Assembly (NCBI GenBank): GCA_030680355.1
Contig: JAUXVF010000025.1
Coordinates: 115,886 to 179,885, forward strand
DNA: 64,000 bases
Source of the DNA: Caulobacter sp.
Lineage (GTDB): Bacteria; Pseudomonadota; Alphaproteobacteria; Caulobacterales; Caulobacteraceae
Reading direction: 5' to 3'
The position numbers were made by a program, and so were the translations under genes. This document shows, piece after piece, positions 1-7,113 of the stretch. Each line of letters begins with the position of its first letter. Positions within the stretch are counted from its first letter, which is position 1. Below the pieces are notes generated by a model. That model was not told the origin of the DNA. It did no database searches and worked only from the letters and a program-made list of their open reading frames with translations.

Positions 1-28
1 AGAGGATTGCTGCAACGCGGAGGACTCG

Positions 29-54
29 CCCTCCGAAGCCTAGGCGAAGGAGGG
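29..54. repeat. Short CCCTCC/GGAGGG palindrome 3' of ruvC
   Basis: Arms CCCTCC (29-34) and GGAGGG (49-54) pair, with an inner GCC-TA-GGC pairing. It sits immediately after the ruvC stop codon on the minus strand. No T-run follows, so it is not a classical intrinsic terminator. It matches the pattern of several other spacer palindromes in this window. Confidence 0.55.
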
Positions 55-561
55 TCATGCCACCCGTCCCAGGGCGCGGGCGCGCCGGCTGTTGGCGTGG
101 GTGACGGCGACGGCGAGGGCGTCGGCGGCGTCCTGGGTCGGCGACCCGGCCGCCGGCAGCAGCCGGGCGATCATGAAGGCGATCTGGGCCTTGTCGGCGC
201 CGCCGGCGCCGACCACGCATTTCTTGACCTCCCGGGCGGCGTACTCGGCGACGCTGAGGCCGGCCCTGGCCGGGGCGATCATGGCCGCCGCCCGGGCGTG
301 GCCCAGTTTCAGCGTCGACTGCGGGTTGTTGTTGACGAAGGTTTCCTCGACCGCCGCCTCATGCGGCGCGTGGGCCTCGATCACGGCCGTGACGCCGTCG
401 AACAGGTGCAGCAGCCGATCGGAAAAGGGCGCCTTGTCGTCCGGCGCGATGACTCCGTGGGCGATCCAGGTCAGGCGCGAGCCGTCGACGGCGATCACGC
501 CCCAGCCGGTGCGCCGCAAGCCGGGGTCGAGCCCGAGAATTCGAATCGCGGTCGTGTTCAT
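55..561 (-). CDS. ruvC: Crossover junction endodeoxyribonuclease RuvC
   Basis: RuvC is the Holliday-junction resolvase that nicks symmetric strands after RuvAB branch migration. The protein is about 168 residues, normal for the family. The RNase-H-like core is clear: LGLDPG near residue 12 supplies the first catalytic Asp, VEETF near residue 67 the catalytic Glu, and the C-terminal DAADALAVA stretch the last acidic cluster. The start is ATG 561; an ATG directly upstream at 564 is equally possible. ruvA and ruvB would be expected beyond the left edge. A LexA operator overlaps the start codon (556-570), so SOS control is likely. The family assignment is secure. Confidence 0.96.
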   Translation of the reverse strand: MNTTAIRILGLDPGLRRTGWGVIAVDGSRLTWIAHGVIAPDDKAPFSDRLLHLFDGVTAVIEAHAPHEAAVEETFVNNNPQSTLKLGHARAAAMIAPARAGLSVAEYAAREVKKCVVGAGGADKAQIAFMIARLLPAAGSPTQDAADALAVAVTHANSRRARALGRVA

Positions 562-570
562 CATGTGTTC
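556..570. promoter_or_regulatory. LexA box (GTTC-N7-GTTC) at the ruvC start
   Basis: The plus strand reads GTTC, seven bases, GTTC (556-559 and 567-570), a perfect match to the direct-repeat LexA operator of alphaproteobacteria. It overlaps the ruvC start codon and ribosome binding region, where bound LexA would block ruvC transcription. The second exact match in the window is at imuA, another SOS gene. Binding is inferred. Confidence 0.8.
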
Positions 571-675
571 CACTAATGTGGCGCAACCCTGAACGAACTG
601 CAAAGACGCAAACGCCGCAGCGCGATGCGCCGCAGTCGGGCGCGGGACCATGGCGTCCAGGTTGGCCCCGGAAAG

Positions 676-698
676 CCCTCCTCCTCGATGGAGGAGGG
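676..698. repeat. REP-like palindrome, 9-bp arms
   Basis: CCCTCCTCC (676-684), loop TCGAT, GGAGGAGGG (690-698) form a perfect 9-bp hairpin in the ruvC/mgtC-like spacer. It has the same composition and design as the palindromes at 802, 36071, 49650 and 55476. Confidence 0.65.
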
Positions 699-801
699 TT
701 GGGTGGTGGTGTGGCCGCTATGTCAGGCCGAGAGGCGCCGGATGGCGCCGGCGCCCAATCGCGCTCTTCCCGCTACACTGGAGCTACACCTCCATCCCCA
801 A

Positions 802-826
802 CCCTTCCCCCATCGAGGGGGAAGGG
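802..826. repeat. REP-like palindrome, 10-bp arms
   Basis: CCCTTCCCCC (802-811), loop ATCGA, GGGGGAAGGG (817-826) form a perfect 10-bp hairpin 40 bases beyond the stop codon of the MgtC-like gene. It could double as its transcription end, but there is no T tract on that side. Confidence 0.65.
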
Positions 827-865
827 AGATCATTGTTCGGCGGCCCTGCGGGGAAGCCCGAGGCC

Positions 866-1576
866 TTACGCGTTGCGGGGTTCGATCTCGAACTCGATGA
901 CCTTGTGATCGGCGCGCAGCTCGGCGGCCAGCCGGTCGATGGCGGTGCGGTTGAGGGCGCTGACCGTGGCTCCGTGCTCGATATACTGACCCTTTTTCAG
1001 CAGCCGCTCGCTGAGCGGGGCCGAGCGCAGCCCCAGGGCCTTGAGCCGGGCGCGCAGGTCCTCGGCGCCGGGCGCCGATCCGCGGGCGTAGCGGATGGTG
1101 ACGTCGGCCAGGGACTGCTGCGGCAGCCGCTGGTCGATGATGCGGAAACCGGCCAGGATCACCAGGGCCAGGAAGGTGCCGGTGATGGCCACTTCCCAGA
1201 AGCCCATGCCGAACAGGATGCCGATCCCGGACGTGGTCCAGACTGAGGTGGCGGTGGTCAGGCCATGGACGTTGAAGCCCTCGCGGAAGATCACGCCGCC
1301 GCCTAGGAAGCCGACGCCGGTCAGGATGCCGTGGGCCATGCGGACCGGATCGATGCGCATGACGTCGTGGGGGGTGGTGTCGCCGGCCCAGGCCAGCTGA
1401 TGGTTGGCGGCCAGCATCAGCAGGGCCGAGGTCACCGCCAGCAGGCTGTGGGTGCGGAAGCCCGCCGGCTGGCCGCGAAAGCCGCGCTCGAAGCCGATCA
1501 GGCCGCCGGCCGCCAGGGCGCCGAGCAGGGGCAGAATATACTGTGGCGCGAGGGCGGTGCTCAGAAAATCGTTCAT
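866..1576 (-). CDS. MgtC/SapB family membrane protein
   Basis: A 236-residue inner-membrane protein of the MgtC/SapB family, associated in other bacteria with magnesium limitation and intracellular growth; its molecular role is not settled. The N-terminal half has four to five hydrophobic segments and the family signatures GGLIGFERGFRGQPAGFRTH (about residues 24-43) and GVGFLGGGVI. The C-terminal 80 residues form a soluble ACT-like domain. ATG 1576 follows GGAGG at good spacing. It is divergent from the M20 peptidase gene. The substrate, if any, cannot be read from the sequence. Confidence 0.9.
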   Translation of the reverse strand: MNDFLSTALAPQYILPLLGALAAGGLIGFERGFRGQPAGFRTHSLLAVTSALLMLAANHQLAWAGDTTPHDVMRIDPVRMAHGILTGVGFLGGGVIFREGFNVHGLTTATSVWTTSGIGILFGMGFWEVAITGTFLALVILAGFRIIDQRLPQQSLADVTIRYARGSAPGAEDLRARLKALGLRSAPLSERLLKKGQYIEHGATVSALNRTAIDRLAAELRADHKVIEFEIEPRNA

Positions 1577-1716
1577 CAATAATCCTCCGAACCCGGAACA
1601 ATGCGCTGATCCGCGGTGGATGCAAATCGCCGTTATTCGCCGCGCGATTTTGCCGCGCCCTTGCGCCGGACGGGGCGAACAGTGTGAAACTGCGGCGTCA
1701 GTGGAGGAGGCGAGTC

Positions 1717-3135
1717 ATGGGCGTGTTGAGCAGGATTCTGGCCGGGGCGGCCGTGGCCGCGATCCTGCCCGGACTGGCGGGCGCGCAACCCGCGCCGCGG
1801 GCCGGCCAGGCCGCCTTCCGCGAGACCTACAAGGAATTGGTCGAGATCAACACCACCCTGTCGGTGGGCAGTTGCACGGCCGCGGCCGAGGCCATGGCGG
1901 CGCGGCTGCGGGCGGCCGGCTATCCCGACAGCGATCTGCATCTGATCGTCGCGCCCGGACATCCCCGCGAGGGCAACCTCGTCGCCGTCCTGCCGGGAAC
2001 CGATCCGAAGGTCAGGGCCATCCTGCTGCTGGCCCATCTCGACGTGGTCGAGGCCAATCGCGCGGACTGGACGCGCGATCCCTTCACCCTGATCGAGGAA
2101 GACGGCTGGTTCTACGCCCGCGGCGCCGCCGACGACAAAGCCCAGGCGGCGATCTGGGTCGACACGATGATCCGCTACAAACAGGAGGGCTTCCGGCCCA
2201 GGCGCACGGTCAAGATGGCCCTGACCTGCGGCGAGGAGAGCGAGGGCGCCCTGAACGGGGCCAATCTGCTGGTCACCGAGCACCGCGACCTGATCGACGC
2301 CGAATTCGCCCTCAATGAAGGCGCCGGCGGTCTGCTGGACGACGCCGGCAAGCCGGTGTCGCTGTCGATCCAGTCCGGCGAGAAGGTCTACCAGGACTTC
2401 ACCCTGGAGACGACCAACCCGGGCGGCCATTCCAGCCGGCCGGTCAAGGACAACGCCATCATCCACCTGGCCGCGGCCCTGGTGCGGATCAGCGCCTACG
2501 AATTCCCCGTTCAGCTCAACGACACCACGCGGGCCTATTTCACCGCGATGGCGCCGCTGGTCGACGCCGACAGCGGCGCGGCCATGCGGGCCATCGTCGC
2601 CGATCCGTCGGACAAGGCGGCGCTGGCCGTCCTGGCCCGCAACGCCACCTGGAACAGCATGCTGCGCACCACCTGCGTGGCCACCCTGGTCAATGCCGGC
2701 CACGCGCCCAACGCCCTGCCGCAGCGGGCCACGGCCAACGTCAACTGTCGCATCTTCCCGGGCGTGTCCTATGAGGCGGTGCAGGCCAAACTGGCCGAGC
2801 TGGCGGCCGATCCGGCGGTGTCGATCGCGCCGGGCAAGACCCACCGCCTGACCCCGCCGCCGCCGGCCCTGTCGCCGATGGTCATGAAGCCCCTGCGGGC
2901 CCAGGCGGCGAAGATGTGGCCGGGCGTGCCGATCGTGCCCTTCCAGTCGACGGGGGCCACCGACGGCAAATATCTGAACAGCTACGGCATCCCGACCTAC
3001 GGCCTGACCGGCATCTTTTCCGACAACAGCAACAGCGGCGTGCACGGGCTGAACGAGCGGCTGCGGGTCAAGTCGCTCTATGACGCGCGGGACTTCCTTT
3101 ACCTGCTGGTCAAGGATTACGCCTCGGCGAAGTAG
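1717..3135 (+). CDS. Secreted M20/M25/M40 family metallopeptidase
   Basis: A 472-residue zinc exopeptidase of the M20 family with an N-terminal signal peptide (hydrophobic core, then AGAQPAP), so it probably acts in the periplasm. Expected metal and catalytic residues are visible: His in LLAHLDVV (about 107), Asp in AADDKAQ (about 139), the Glu pair in CGEESEG (about 172) and a late His in SGVHGLNER. The dimerisation/lid domain begins near TTNPGGHSSRP. The start is ATG 1717 behind a strong GGAGGAGG. Peptide specificity cannot be assigned. It appears to be a single-gene unit; GGGGC/GCCCC just after the stop could form a small hairpin. Confidence 0.9.
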   Translation: MGVLSRILAGAAVAAILPGLAGAQPAPRAGQAAFRETYKELVEINTTLSVGSCTAAAEAMAARLRAAGYPDSDLHLIVAPGHPREGNLVAVLPGTDPKVRAILLLAHLDVVEANRADWTRDPFTLIEEDGWFYARGAADDKAQAAIWVDTMIRYKQEGFRPRRTVKMALTCGEESEGALNGANLLVTEHRDLIDAEFALNEGAGGLLDDAGKPVSLSIQSGEKVYQDFTLETTNPGGHSSRPVKDNAIIHLAAALVRISAYEFPVQLNDTTRAYFTAMAPLVDADSGAAMRAIVADPSDKAALAVLARNATWNSMLRTTCVATLVNAGHAPNALPQRATANVNCRIFPGVSYEAVQAKLAELAADPAVSIAPGKTHRLTPPPPALSPMVMKPLRAQAAKMWPGVPIVPFQSTGATDGKYLNSYGIPTYGLTGIFSDNSNSGVHGLNERLRVKSLYDARDFLYLLVKDYASAK

Positions 3136-3160
3136 GGGGCTCGCCCCGCTGATCCAGCCT

Positions 3161-3256
3161 GCGTGGTTCGACACGCGCCCTGCGGGCGCTGCTCACCATG
3201 ACATGCAATATTGGCCGCCATCCTGAGCCGCCGCGAAGCGGCGTGTCGAAGGACGC
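3161..3256. repeat. Dispersed imperfect-palindrome repeat, copy 1
   Basis: About 96 bases between the M20 peptidase and yebC. It begins GCGTGGTTCGACACGCGC and ends GTGTCGAAGGACGC, the two ends being imperfect inverted repeats. The middle pair CTCACCATGAC / CCATCCTGAGC repeats that symmetry. A second copy with the same order of blocks lies at 10938-11046. It looks like a non-coding MITE- or REP-like element; no coding capacity is evident. Confidence 0.75.
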
Positions 3257-3258
3257 GC

Positions 3259-4017
3259 CTAGCCCTCGTAGTTCGCCGCGTCCTCGTCGCTGATGTCGGC
3301 GTTGGAATAGACGGTCTGCACGTCGTCGTCGTCATCGAGGGCGTCGAGCAGCTTCATCACCGTGCCGGCCTGGTCGCCGGTCACGGGCACCAGGCTCTTG
3401 GGCCGCCAGACGATCTTGGTGGTGGCCGCCTCGCCGAACTGGGCCTCCAGCGCCTGGGCGACCTCGTTGAGGTCTTCGAAGGCGGTGAAGATGGTGTGGC
3501 CCGAGCCCTCTTCGCCCAGATCGGCTTCGACGTCAGCGGCGCCGGCGAGAATGGCGGCTTCCATCATCGCGTCTTCGGTGGCGATCGCGGTCGGATACTC
3601 GATCTGGCCCATGCGGTCGAAGTTGAAGGTCACCGAACCGGTGGCGCCCATGTTGCCGCCCAGCTTGCCGAAGATGGTGCGGACATTGGCGGCGGCGCGG
3701 TTCTTGTTGTCGGTCAGCACCTCGACGATGACGCCGACGCCACCGGGGGCCAGGCCCTCGTAGCGGATCTCGCTGTAGTCGGCGAGATCGCCCATCTGCG
3801 AGCGTTTGATGGCCCGCTCGATGACGTCGCGCGGCACCGACTCGGCCTTGGCGTTGGCGACGGCCAGACGCAGGCGCGGGTTCATGTTGGGATCAGGCAG
3901 GCCGGCCTTGGCGGCCACGGTGATCTCGCGGGACAGTTTGGAGAACAGCTTGGACCGCACCGCGTCGGCGCGCCCCTTGCGGTGCATGATGTTCTTGAAT
4001 TTTGAATGGCCAGCCAT
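3259..4017 (-). CDS. YebC/PmpR family protein (translation/transcription factor)
   Basis: A 252-residue YebC/PmpR protein, full length. It has the hallmark start [15 protein letters not shown], the [19 protein letters not shown] helix, and the central GPGG-like segment [15 protein letters not shown]. Members have been described both as DNA-binding regulators and as factors that relieve ribosome stalling at proline-rich motifs. Acidic residues cluster near the C-terminus (DALDDDDDV). In many proteobacteria the gene lies close to ruvC, as here. The family is certain; the precise role is not. Confidence 0.95.
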   Translation of the reverse strand: MAGHSKFKNIMHRKGRADAVRSKLFSKLSREITVAAKAGLPDPNMNPRLRLAVANAKAESVPRDVIERAIKRSQMGDLADYSEIRYEGLAPGGVGVIVEVLTDNKNRAAANVRTIFGKLGGNMGATGSVTFNFDRMGQIEYPTAIATEDAMMEAAILAGAADVEADLGEEGSGHTIFTAFEDLNEVAQALEAQFGEAATTKIVWRPKSLVPVTGDQAGTVMKLLDALDDDDDVQTVYSNADISDEDAANYEG

Positions 4018-4059
4018 GGATGCGGTGTCGGTCCCGTCGGTGGAAAGGGTTGCGGGCTT

Positions 4060-4668
4060 CTAGCGCTGGTTGGCGTCGGTTTCCAGCGGCAGGCAGTCGA
4101 TCCGCTCGATCCGGCCCTCCGAGAGCCGGAAAACCGCGTCCTGCGGCACGTCGAGTTTAAGCGCCTCATCCTTCGCCAGCCCGGCGTAGAGACCGCGAAT
4201 GACCCGGCCCGCTACGCCATGGGACACCGCGACCAGGGGCATGTCCGTCGCTGTCGCTTCAGCCAGCCAGGCGCCCAACCGCGCCGCCATGCCGTCATAG
4301 CGCTCCCCGTCGGGTGAGGCGAAGTGCCAGTCCCAGCGACTGGTCCCGTTGCGGGCGCCAGGAAAGGCGAAGTCGATGTCCTCGTCGGTCAGACCGTCCC
4401 AGACGCCGAGACTGACCTCGGCCAGGCGGGAATCGAGCGTCGGAGCGGCGAGGCTTGCGGCGGCGGCGATGATCTCGGCGGTATGGCGGGCGCGGCCCAG
4501 CGGACTACAGACCAGCGGCGTTCCAGCCGGAACCAGCGTGGCCAGCAAGGCGCCCATCTGTCCGGCTTGCCGCCGGCCCAGGCCCGTCAGCGGCGAGTCC
4601 AGCCCGCCCTGATAGCGTCGGGCCAGGTTGAACTCGGTCTGGCCGTGGCGGACGAGGTAGAGGCTCAC
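4060..4668 (-). CDS. Histidine phosphatase family protein
   Basis: A 202-residue protein of the histidine phosphatase (phosphoglycerate mutase-like) superfamily. The phosphohistidine motif LVRHGQTEFN is at residues 5-14, CSPLGRARHTAEII supplies the second Arg, and VSHGVAGRVIRG carries the second catalytic His. It could be a CobC-like or broad phosphatase; the substrate cannot be inferred. The start is GTG 4668, which overlaps the TGA of the upstream ymdB-like gene (GTGA), implying translational coupling. It belongs to the minus-strand run 5-FCL, ymdB-like, this gene, yebC. Confidence 0.88.
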   Translation of the reverse strand: MSLYLVRHGQTEFNLARRYQGGLDSPLTGLGRRQAGQMGALLATLVPAGTPLVCSPLGRARHTAEIIAAAASLAAPTLDSRLAEVSLGVWDGLTDEDIDFAFPGARNGTSRWDWHFASPDGERYDGMAARLGAWLAEATATDMPLVAVSHGVAGRVIRGLYAGLAKDEALKLDVPQDAVFRLSEGRIERIDCLPLETDANQR

Positions 4669-5501
4669 GCCGTCGCCAACTCCACCACAGGCACCGTCTC
4701 GCTGAGCCGGCCGCCGATGCGGATCGGCTCGACGCGCAGGGCCAGGCCGGTGCGGTCGTCGGTCTCCACGAACACGCCGCAGACCGTGGCCGGGCCCGAG
4801 GCCGGCTGATAGCGGCCCTGGCTGATCTTGGTGGTGAACCGGCGCAGCGGCTCTTCCTTCTGGTTGCCGATGACGCTGTCGTAGTCGCAACAGGCGCCGG
4901 CGTCGGTCTGGTAGGCGGTGCCGCCGGTCAGGATCTGGCAGTCGGCGGTCGGCACATGGGTGTGGGTGCCCACCACCAGGCTGGCGCGGCCGTCGCAGTA
5001 GTGGCCCATGGCCATCTTCTCGCTGGTCGCCTCGCAGTGCATGTCGACCAGCACCGCGTCGGCGACCTGGCCCAGCGGGGCCTTGTCCAGCTCGCGGTCG
5101 GCGGCGGCGAAGGGGTCGTCCATGGCGTCCATATGCACCCGGCCCAGTAGATTGATCACGAAGACGGTGCGGCCGCTCTGGGTCTGGAACAGGTGGCTGC
5201 CCTTGCCGGGCGCGTCGGACAGGATCGGATAGTTGGCCGGCCGGATCAGCCGCGGTTCGCGGACGATGTAGGTCAGGGCCTCCTTCTGGTCCCAGCTGTG
5301 GTTGCCCAGCGTCAGGCAATCCGCGCCCGCGTCGAACAGCTCGCCGGCGGTGTTCTCGGTGATGCCGAAGCCGGCGGCGGCGTTCTCGGCGTTGACCACG
5401 ACGAACTCCAGCCCCAGCCGACGGCGCAGGTCGGGCAGGTGGTCGGCCAGGCCGTCGCGGCCGGAGCGGCCGACAACATCGCCAAAGAAGGCAAAGCGCA
5501 T
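4665..5501 (-). CDS. YmdB-family metallophosphoesterase
   Basis: A 278-residue TIGR00282/YmdB-type phosphoesterase. The Bacillus homologue hydrolyses cyclic nucleotide 2',3' or 3',5' phosphodiesters in vitro. The dinuclear metal motifs are intact: FGDVVGRSGRDGL at the N-terminus, NAENAAAGFGIT, LGNHSWDQKE, VDMHCEATSEK and GTHTHVPTAD. Its start codon directly abuts the stop of the 5-FCL gene, and its own stop overlaps the next start, so the three genes are very likely co-transcribed. Confidence 0.92.
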   Translation of the reverse strand: MRFAFFGDVVGRSGRDGLADHLPDLRRRLGLEFVVVNAENAAAGFGITENTAGELFDAGADCLTLGNHSWDQKEALTYIVREPRLIRPANYPILSDAPGKGSHLFQTQSGRTVFVINLLGRVHMDAMDDPFAAADRELDKAPLGQVADAVLVDMHCEATSEKMAMGHYCDGRASLVVGTHTHVPTADCQILTGGTAYQTDAGACCDYDSVIGNQKEEPLRRFTTKISQGRYQPASGPATVCGVFVETDDRTGLALRVEPIRIGGRLSETVPVVELATA

Positions 5502-6104
5502 TCAGTCGTCCTTTCGGGCGGCAATATAGCCGGCCTCGGTGAGAAACCCATCCAGCCGCTGGTCGTGCGGCTCATGGGGCACGGCGTCGTATTCCTGACC
5601 CGAAAAGGCCATGCCGATGAAGGGGGGGCGCTTGCCCGCCTCGCGCAGCGCGTCGAAGGTGCGGTCATAATGGCCGCCGCCCTGGCCCAGCCGCCGGCCG
5701 GCCCGGTCAAAGGCCAGCAGTGGCGTGATGATGATGTCGGGCCGCACCTCGGGCGCGGCGACCAGGGGGGCGGGCAGGCCGGTCAGGTCGTGGGCCAGCC
5801 GCTCGCCGGGCGCCCAGGTGCGAAACACCATCGGGCCGTCCGGGTCCTCGACGGACGGCAGGGCCAGCCGCCATCCGGTCTTGATCATGATGTCGCCCAT
5901 CGGCCGGGGATCGATTTCGGCGCCGAGGGCCTTGTAGATGGCCATCACGCCCGGCCGGGTCAGCTTGAGGGCGACCAGCATGGCCTCGGCGTGATCGGCG
6001 GCCATCCAGTCGGCCTCCGGATGCTCGATCAGCAGACCCTTGCGCCGGTTGCGGGCGTCGATACGGAGCGCGGCTTTCTGGGAGGCGAGAGCGGGATCGG
6101 TCAT
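5502..6104 (-). CDS. 5-formyltetrahydrofolate cyclo-ligase
   Basis: This enzyme converts 5-formyl-THF to 5,10-methenyl-THF using ATP, returning a storage folate to one-carbon metabolism. The 200-residue protein has the nucleotide/folate signature PLLAFDRAGRRLGQGGGHYDRT in the second half and a basic N-terminal helix (ALRIDARNRRK). It lies directly downstream of the 6S RNA gene and zapA on the minus strand, the same order as E. coli zapA-ssrS-fau, which strengthens both assignments. ATG 6104 is the natural start. Confidence 0.95.
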   Translation of the reverse strand: MTDPALASQKAALRIDARNRRKGLLIEHPEADWMAADHAEAMLVALKLTRPGVMAIYKALGAEIDPRPMGDIMIKTGWRLALPSVEDPDGPMVFRTWAPGERLAHDLTGLPAPLVAAPEVRPDIIITPLLAFDRAGRRLGQGGGHYDRTFDALREAGKRPPFIGMAFSGQEYDAVPHEPHDQRLDGFLTEAGYIAARKDD

Positions 6105-6159
6105 GTCTGCAATTATGGGTGGCGGCGCCGCGAAGAACCGTGAAGGCGTTTTAAATCCC

Positions 6160-6345
6160 CTCGGACCTGTCGTGAACAGGTGGGCGCCGTGTGTCAGGGT
6201 CCACGGACCCTGTCAGGGACAGCTCCCTAGAGGTGAATTAAGGTCCCCGGGATTAGTTGCCTTCGACGAGAGCCACAGCAAGACCCGCCACCTTGCTAGA
6301 TAGGGCTTCGGGGACCAACAATAAAGGGCGATCATCAACCTTGCG
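6160..6345 (-). ncRNA. ssrS: 6S RNA, probable
   Basis: This 260-base gap between zapA and the 5-FCL gene is the conserved location of 6S RNA, which binds the RNA polymerase housekeeping holoenzyme and mimics an open promoter. On the minus strand a long stem GGTCCCCG (6309-6316) pairs with CGGGGACC (6242-6249). It encloses an inner hairpin AGCAAG/CTTGCT (277-282 with 292-297 of the 6000s) and a large irregular bulge. Two more perfect hairpins follow at 6195-6212 and 6165-6181. Ends are approximate. Synteny is the main argument; a covariance-model search was not possible. Confidence 0.65.
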
Positions 6346-6364
6346 CCGGCCGGGGGATGAGCCC

Positions 6365-6691
6365 CTAGCCGGTCGCCAGTTTTTCGATCTTGCGGGCCGC
6401 GTGCTCCAGCGCCGCCACGGCCTTGATCTCGACCTTGGACTGCTCGGTCTGGCTGCGGGCCAGTTCGTTCTGGGCGTGGGACAGCCGCATCCGGGTGTCG
6501 GCCAGCTCGTCGGCCAGCAGCAGGGCGCCCATCAGGAACAGCCGGGTGTCGCCGAGTTGGCCGACGTCCTGGCCGACCTGCCGGACCTGCTCGTCGAACA
6601 GCCGGGCGATCTCGGTCAGATGGCGTTCCTGGCCGTCCTCACAGCCGACGCTGTAGGGCTTGCCATTCACTTTCACGATGACCTGGGCCAT
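6365..6691 (-). CDS. zapA: Cell division protein ZapA
   Basis: ZapA is a small cytoplasmic protein that binds FtsZ and bundles protofilaments at the Z ring. The 108-residue product has the usual N-terminal beta-rich domain (MAQVIVKVNGKPYSVGCEDGQE), then HLTEIARLFDEQV and a long C-terminal coiled coil. It lies just downstream of a second coiled-coil gene and just upstream of the 6S RNA gene, as in many proteobacteria. Confidence 0.93.
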   Translation of the reverse strand: MAQVIVKVNGKPYSVGCEDGQERHLTEIARLFDEQVRQVGQDVGQLGDTRLFLMGALLLADELADTRMRLSHAQNELARSQTEQSKVEIKAVAALEHAARKIEKLATG

Positions 6692-6695
6692 GGGC

Positions 6696-6986
6696 TCAGC
6701 CTTCCGTTCCGGTGGCGGGGTCGTCCCCGAGGGCGGCGCGTATCTCGGCGATGGCCTTGCCGAGAGCGTCCGACGCCTGGGCGCCGGCCTCTTCCAGGGC
6801 CTTTTCGCGGGCCCTGGCGTCGTCCAGTTCGGCGGCCAGCCGGGCGCGGTCCTGGTCGAACAGACCGCCGACCTCCGCGCCGGCCTGGGCCATCTTGTCC
6901 GACATCCGGTTCTCGAGCATCGCCATGGCGCGCTCCAGCCGGCGTACGGCCAGGTCGAGGGCGCTTCCCTCAGCCTCTCCGGTCAT
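6696..6986 (-). CDS. Small coiled-coil protein (DUF4164-like) upstream of zapA
   Basis: A 96-residue, almost entirely helical protein: LDLAVRRLERAMAMLENRM, then heptad-rich ARLAAELDDARAREKALEEA, then an acidic tail. It starts at ATG 6986 behind AAGGAG and ends four bases before zapA, so the two are probably co-translated. This pairing with zapA is typical of alphaproteobacteria, and a role in Z-ring assembly is a reasonable inference. No catalytic motif is present. Confidence 0.8.
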   Translation of the reverse strand: MTGEAEGSALDLAVRRLERAMAMLENRMSDKMAQAGAEVGGLFDQDRARLAAELDDARAREKALEEAGAQASDALGKAIAEIRAALGDDPATGTEG

Positions 6987-7113
6987 ATTGGCGGCTCCTT
7001 GATCAACCCTCCCTGTATAGACCGCGCCGGGCGCAGACTGGAAGGCGGGTTGAAACGATCGTCCTGTCGTGCGAACCCGCGCCTGCCCCGCCACCAGCCG
7101 AGAGTCGCCCGCA

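Larger units (their letters stand above)
562..865. other. Intergenic region between ruvC and the MgtC-like gene
   Basis: About 300 bases without a supportable gene. It holds the 5' side of the ruvC LexA box and two separate perfect purine/pyrimidine palindromes (676-698 and 802-826). Open frames crossing it are in shadow frames and carry no recognisable protein. Confidence 0.5.

Noticed and set aside
29..826. CRISPR-like repeats
   Set aside because: The palindromes are irregularly spaced, differ in sequence and have no spacer pattern or cas genes.
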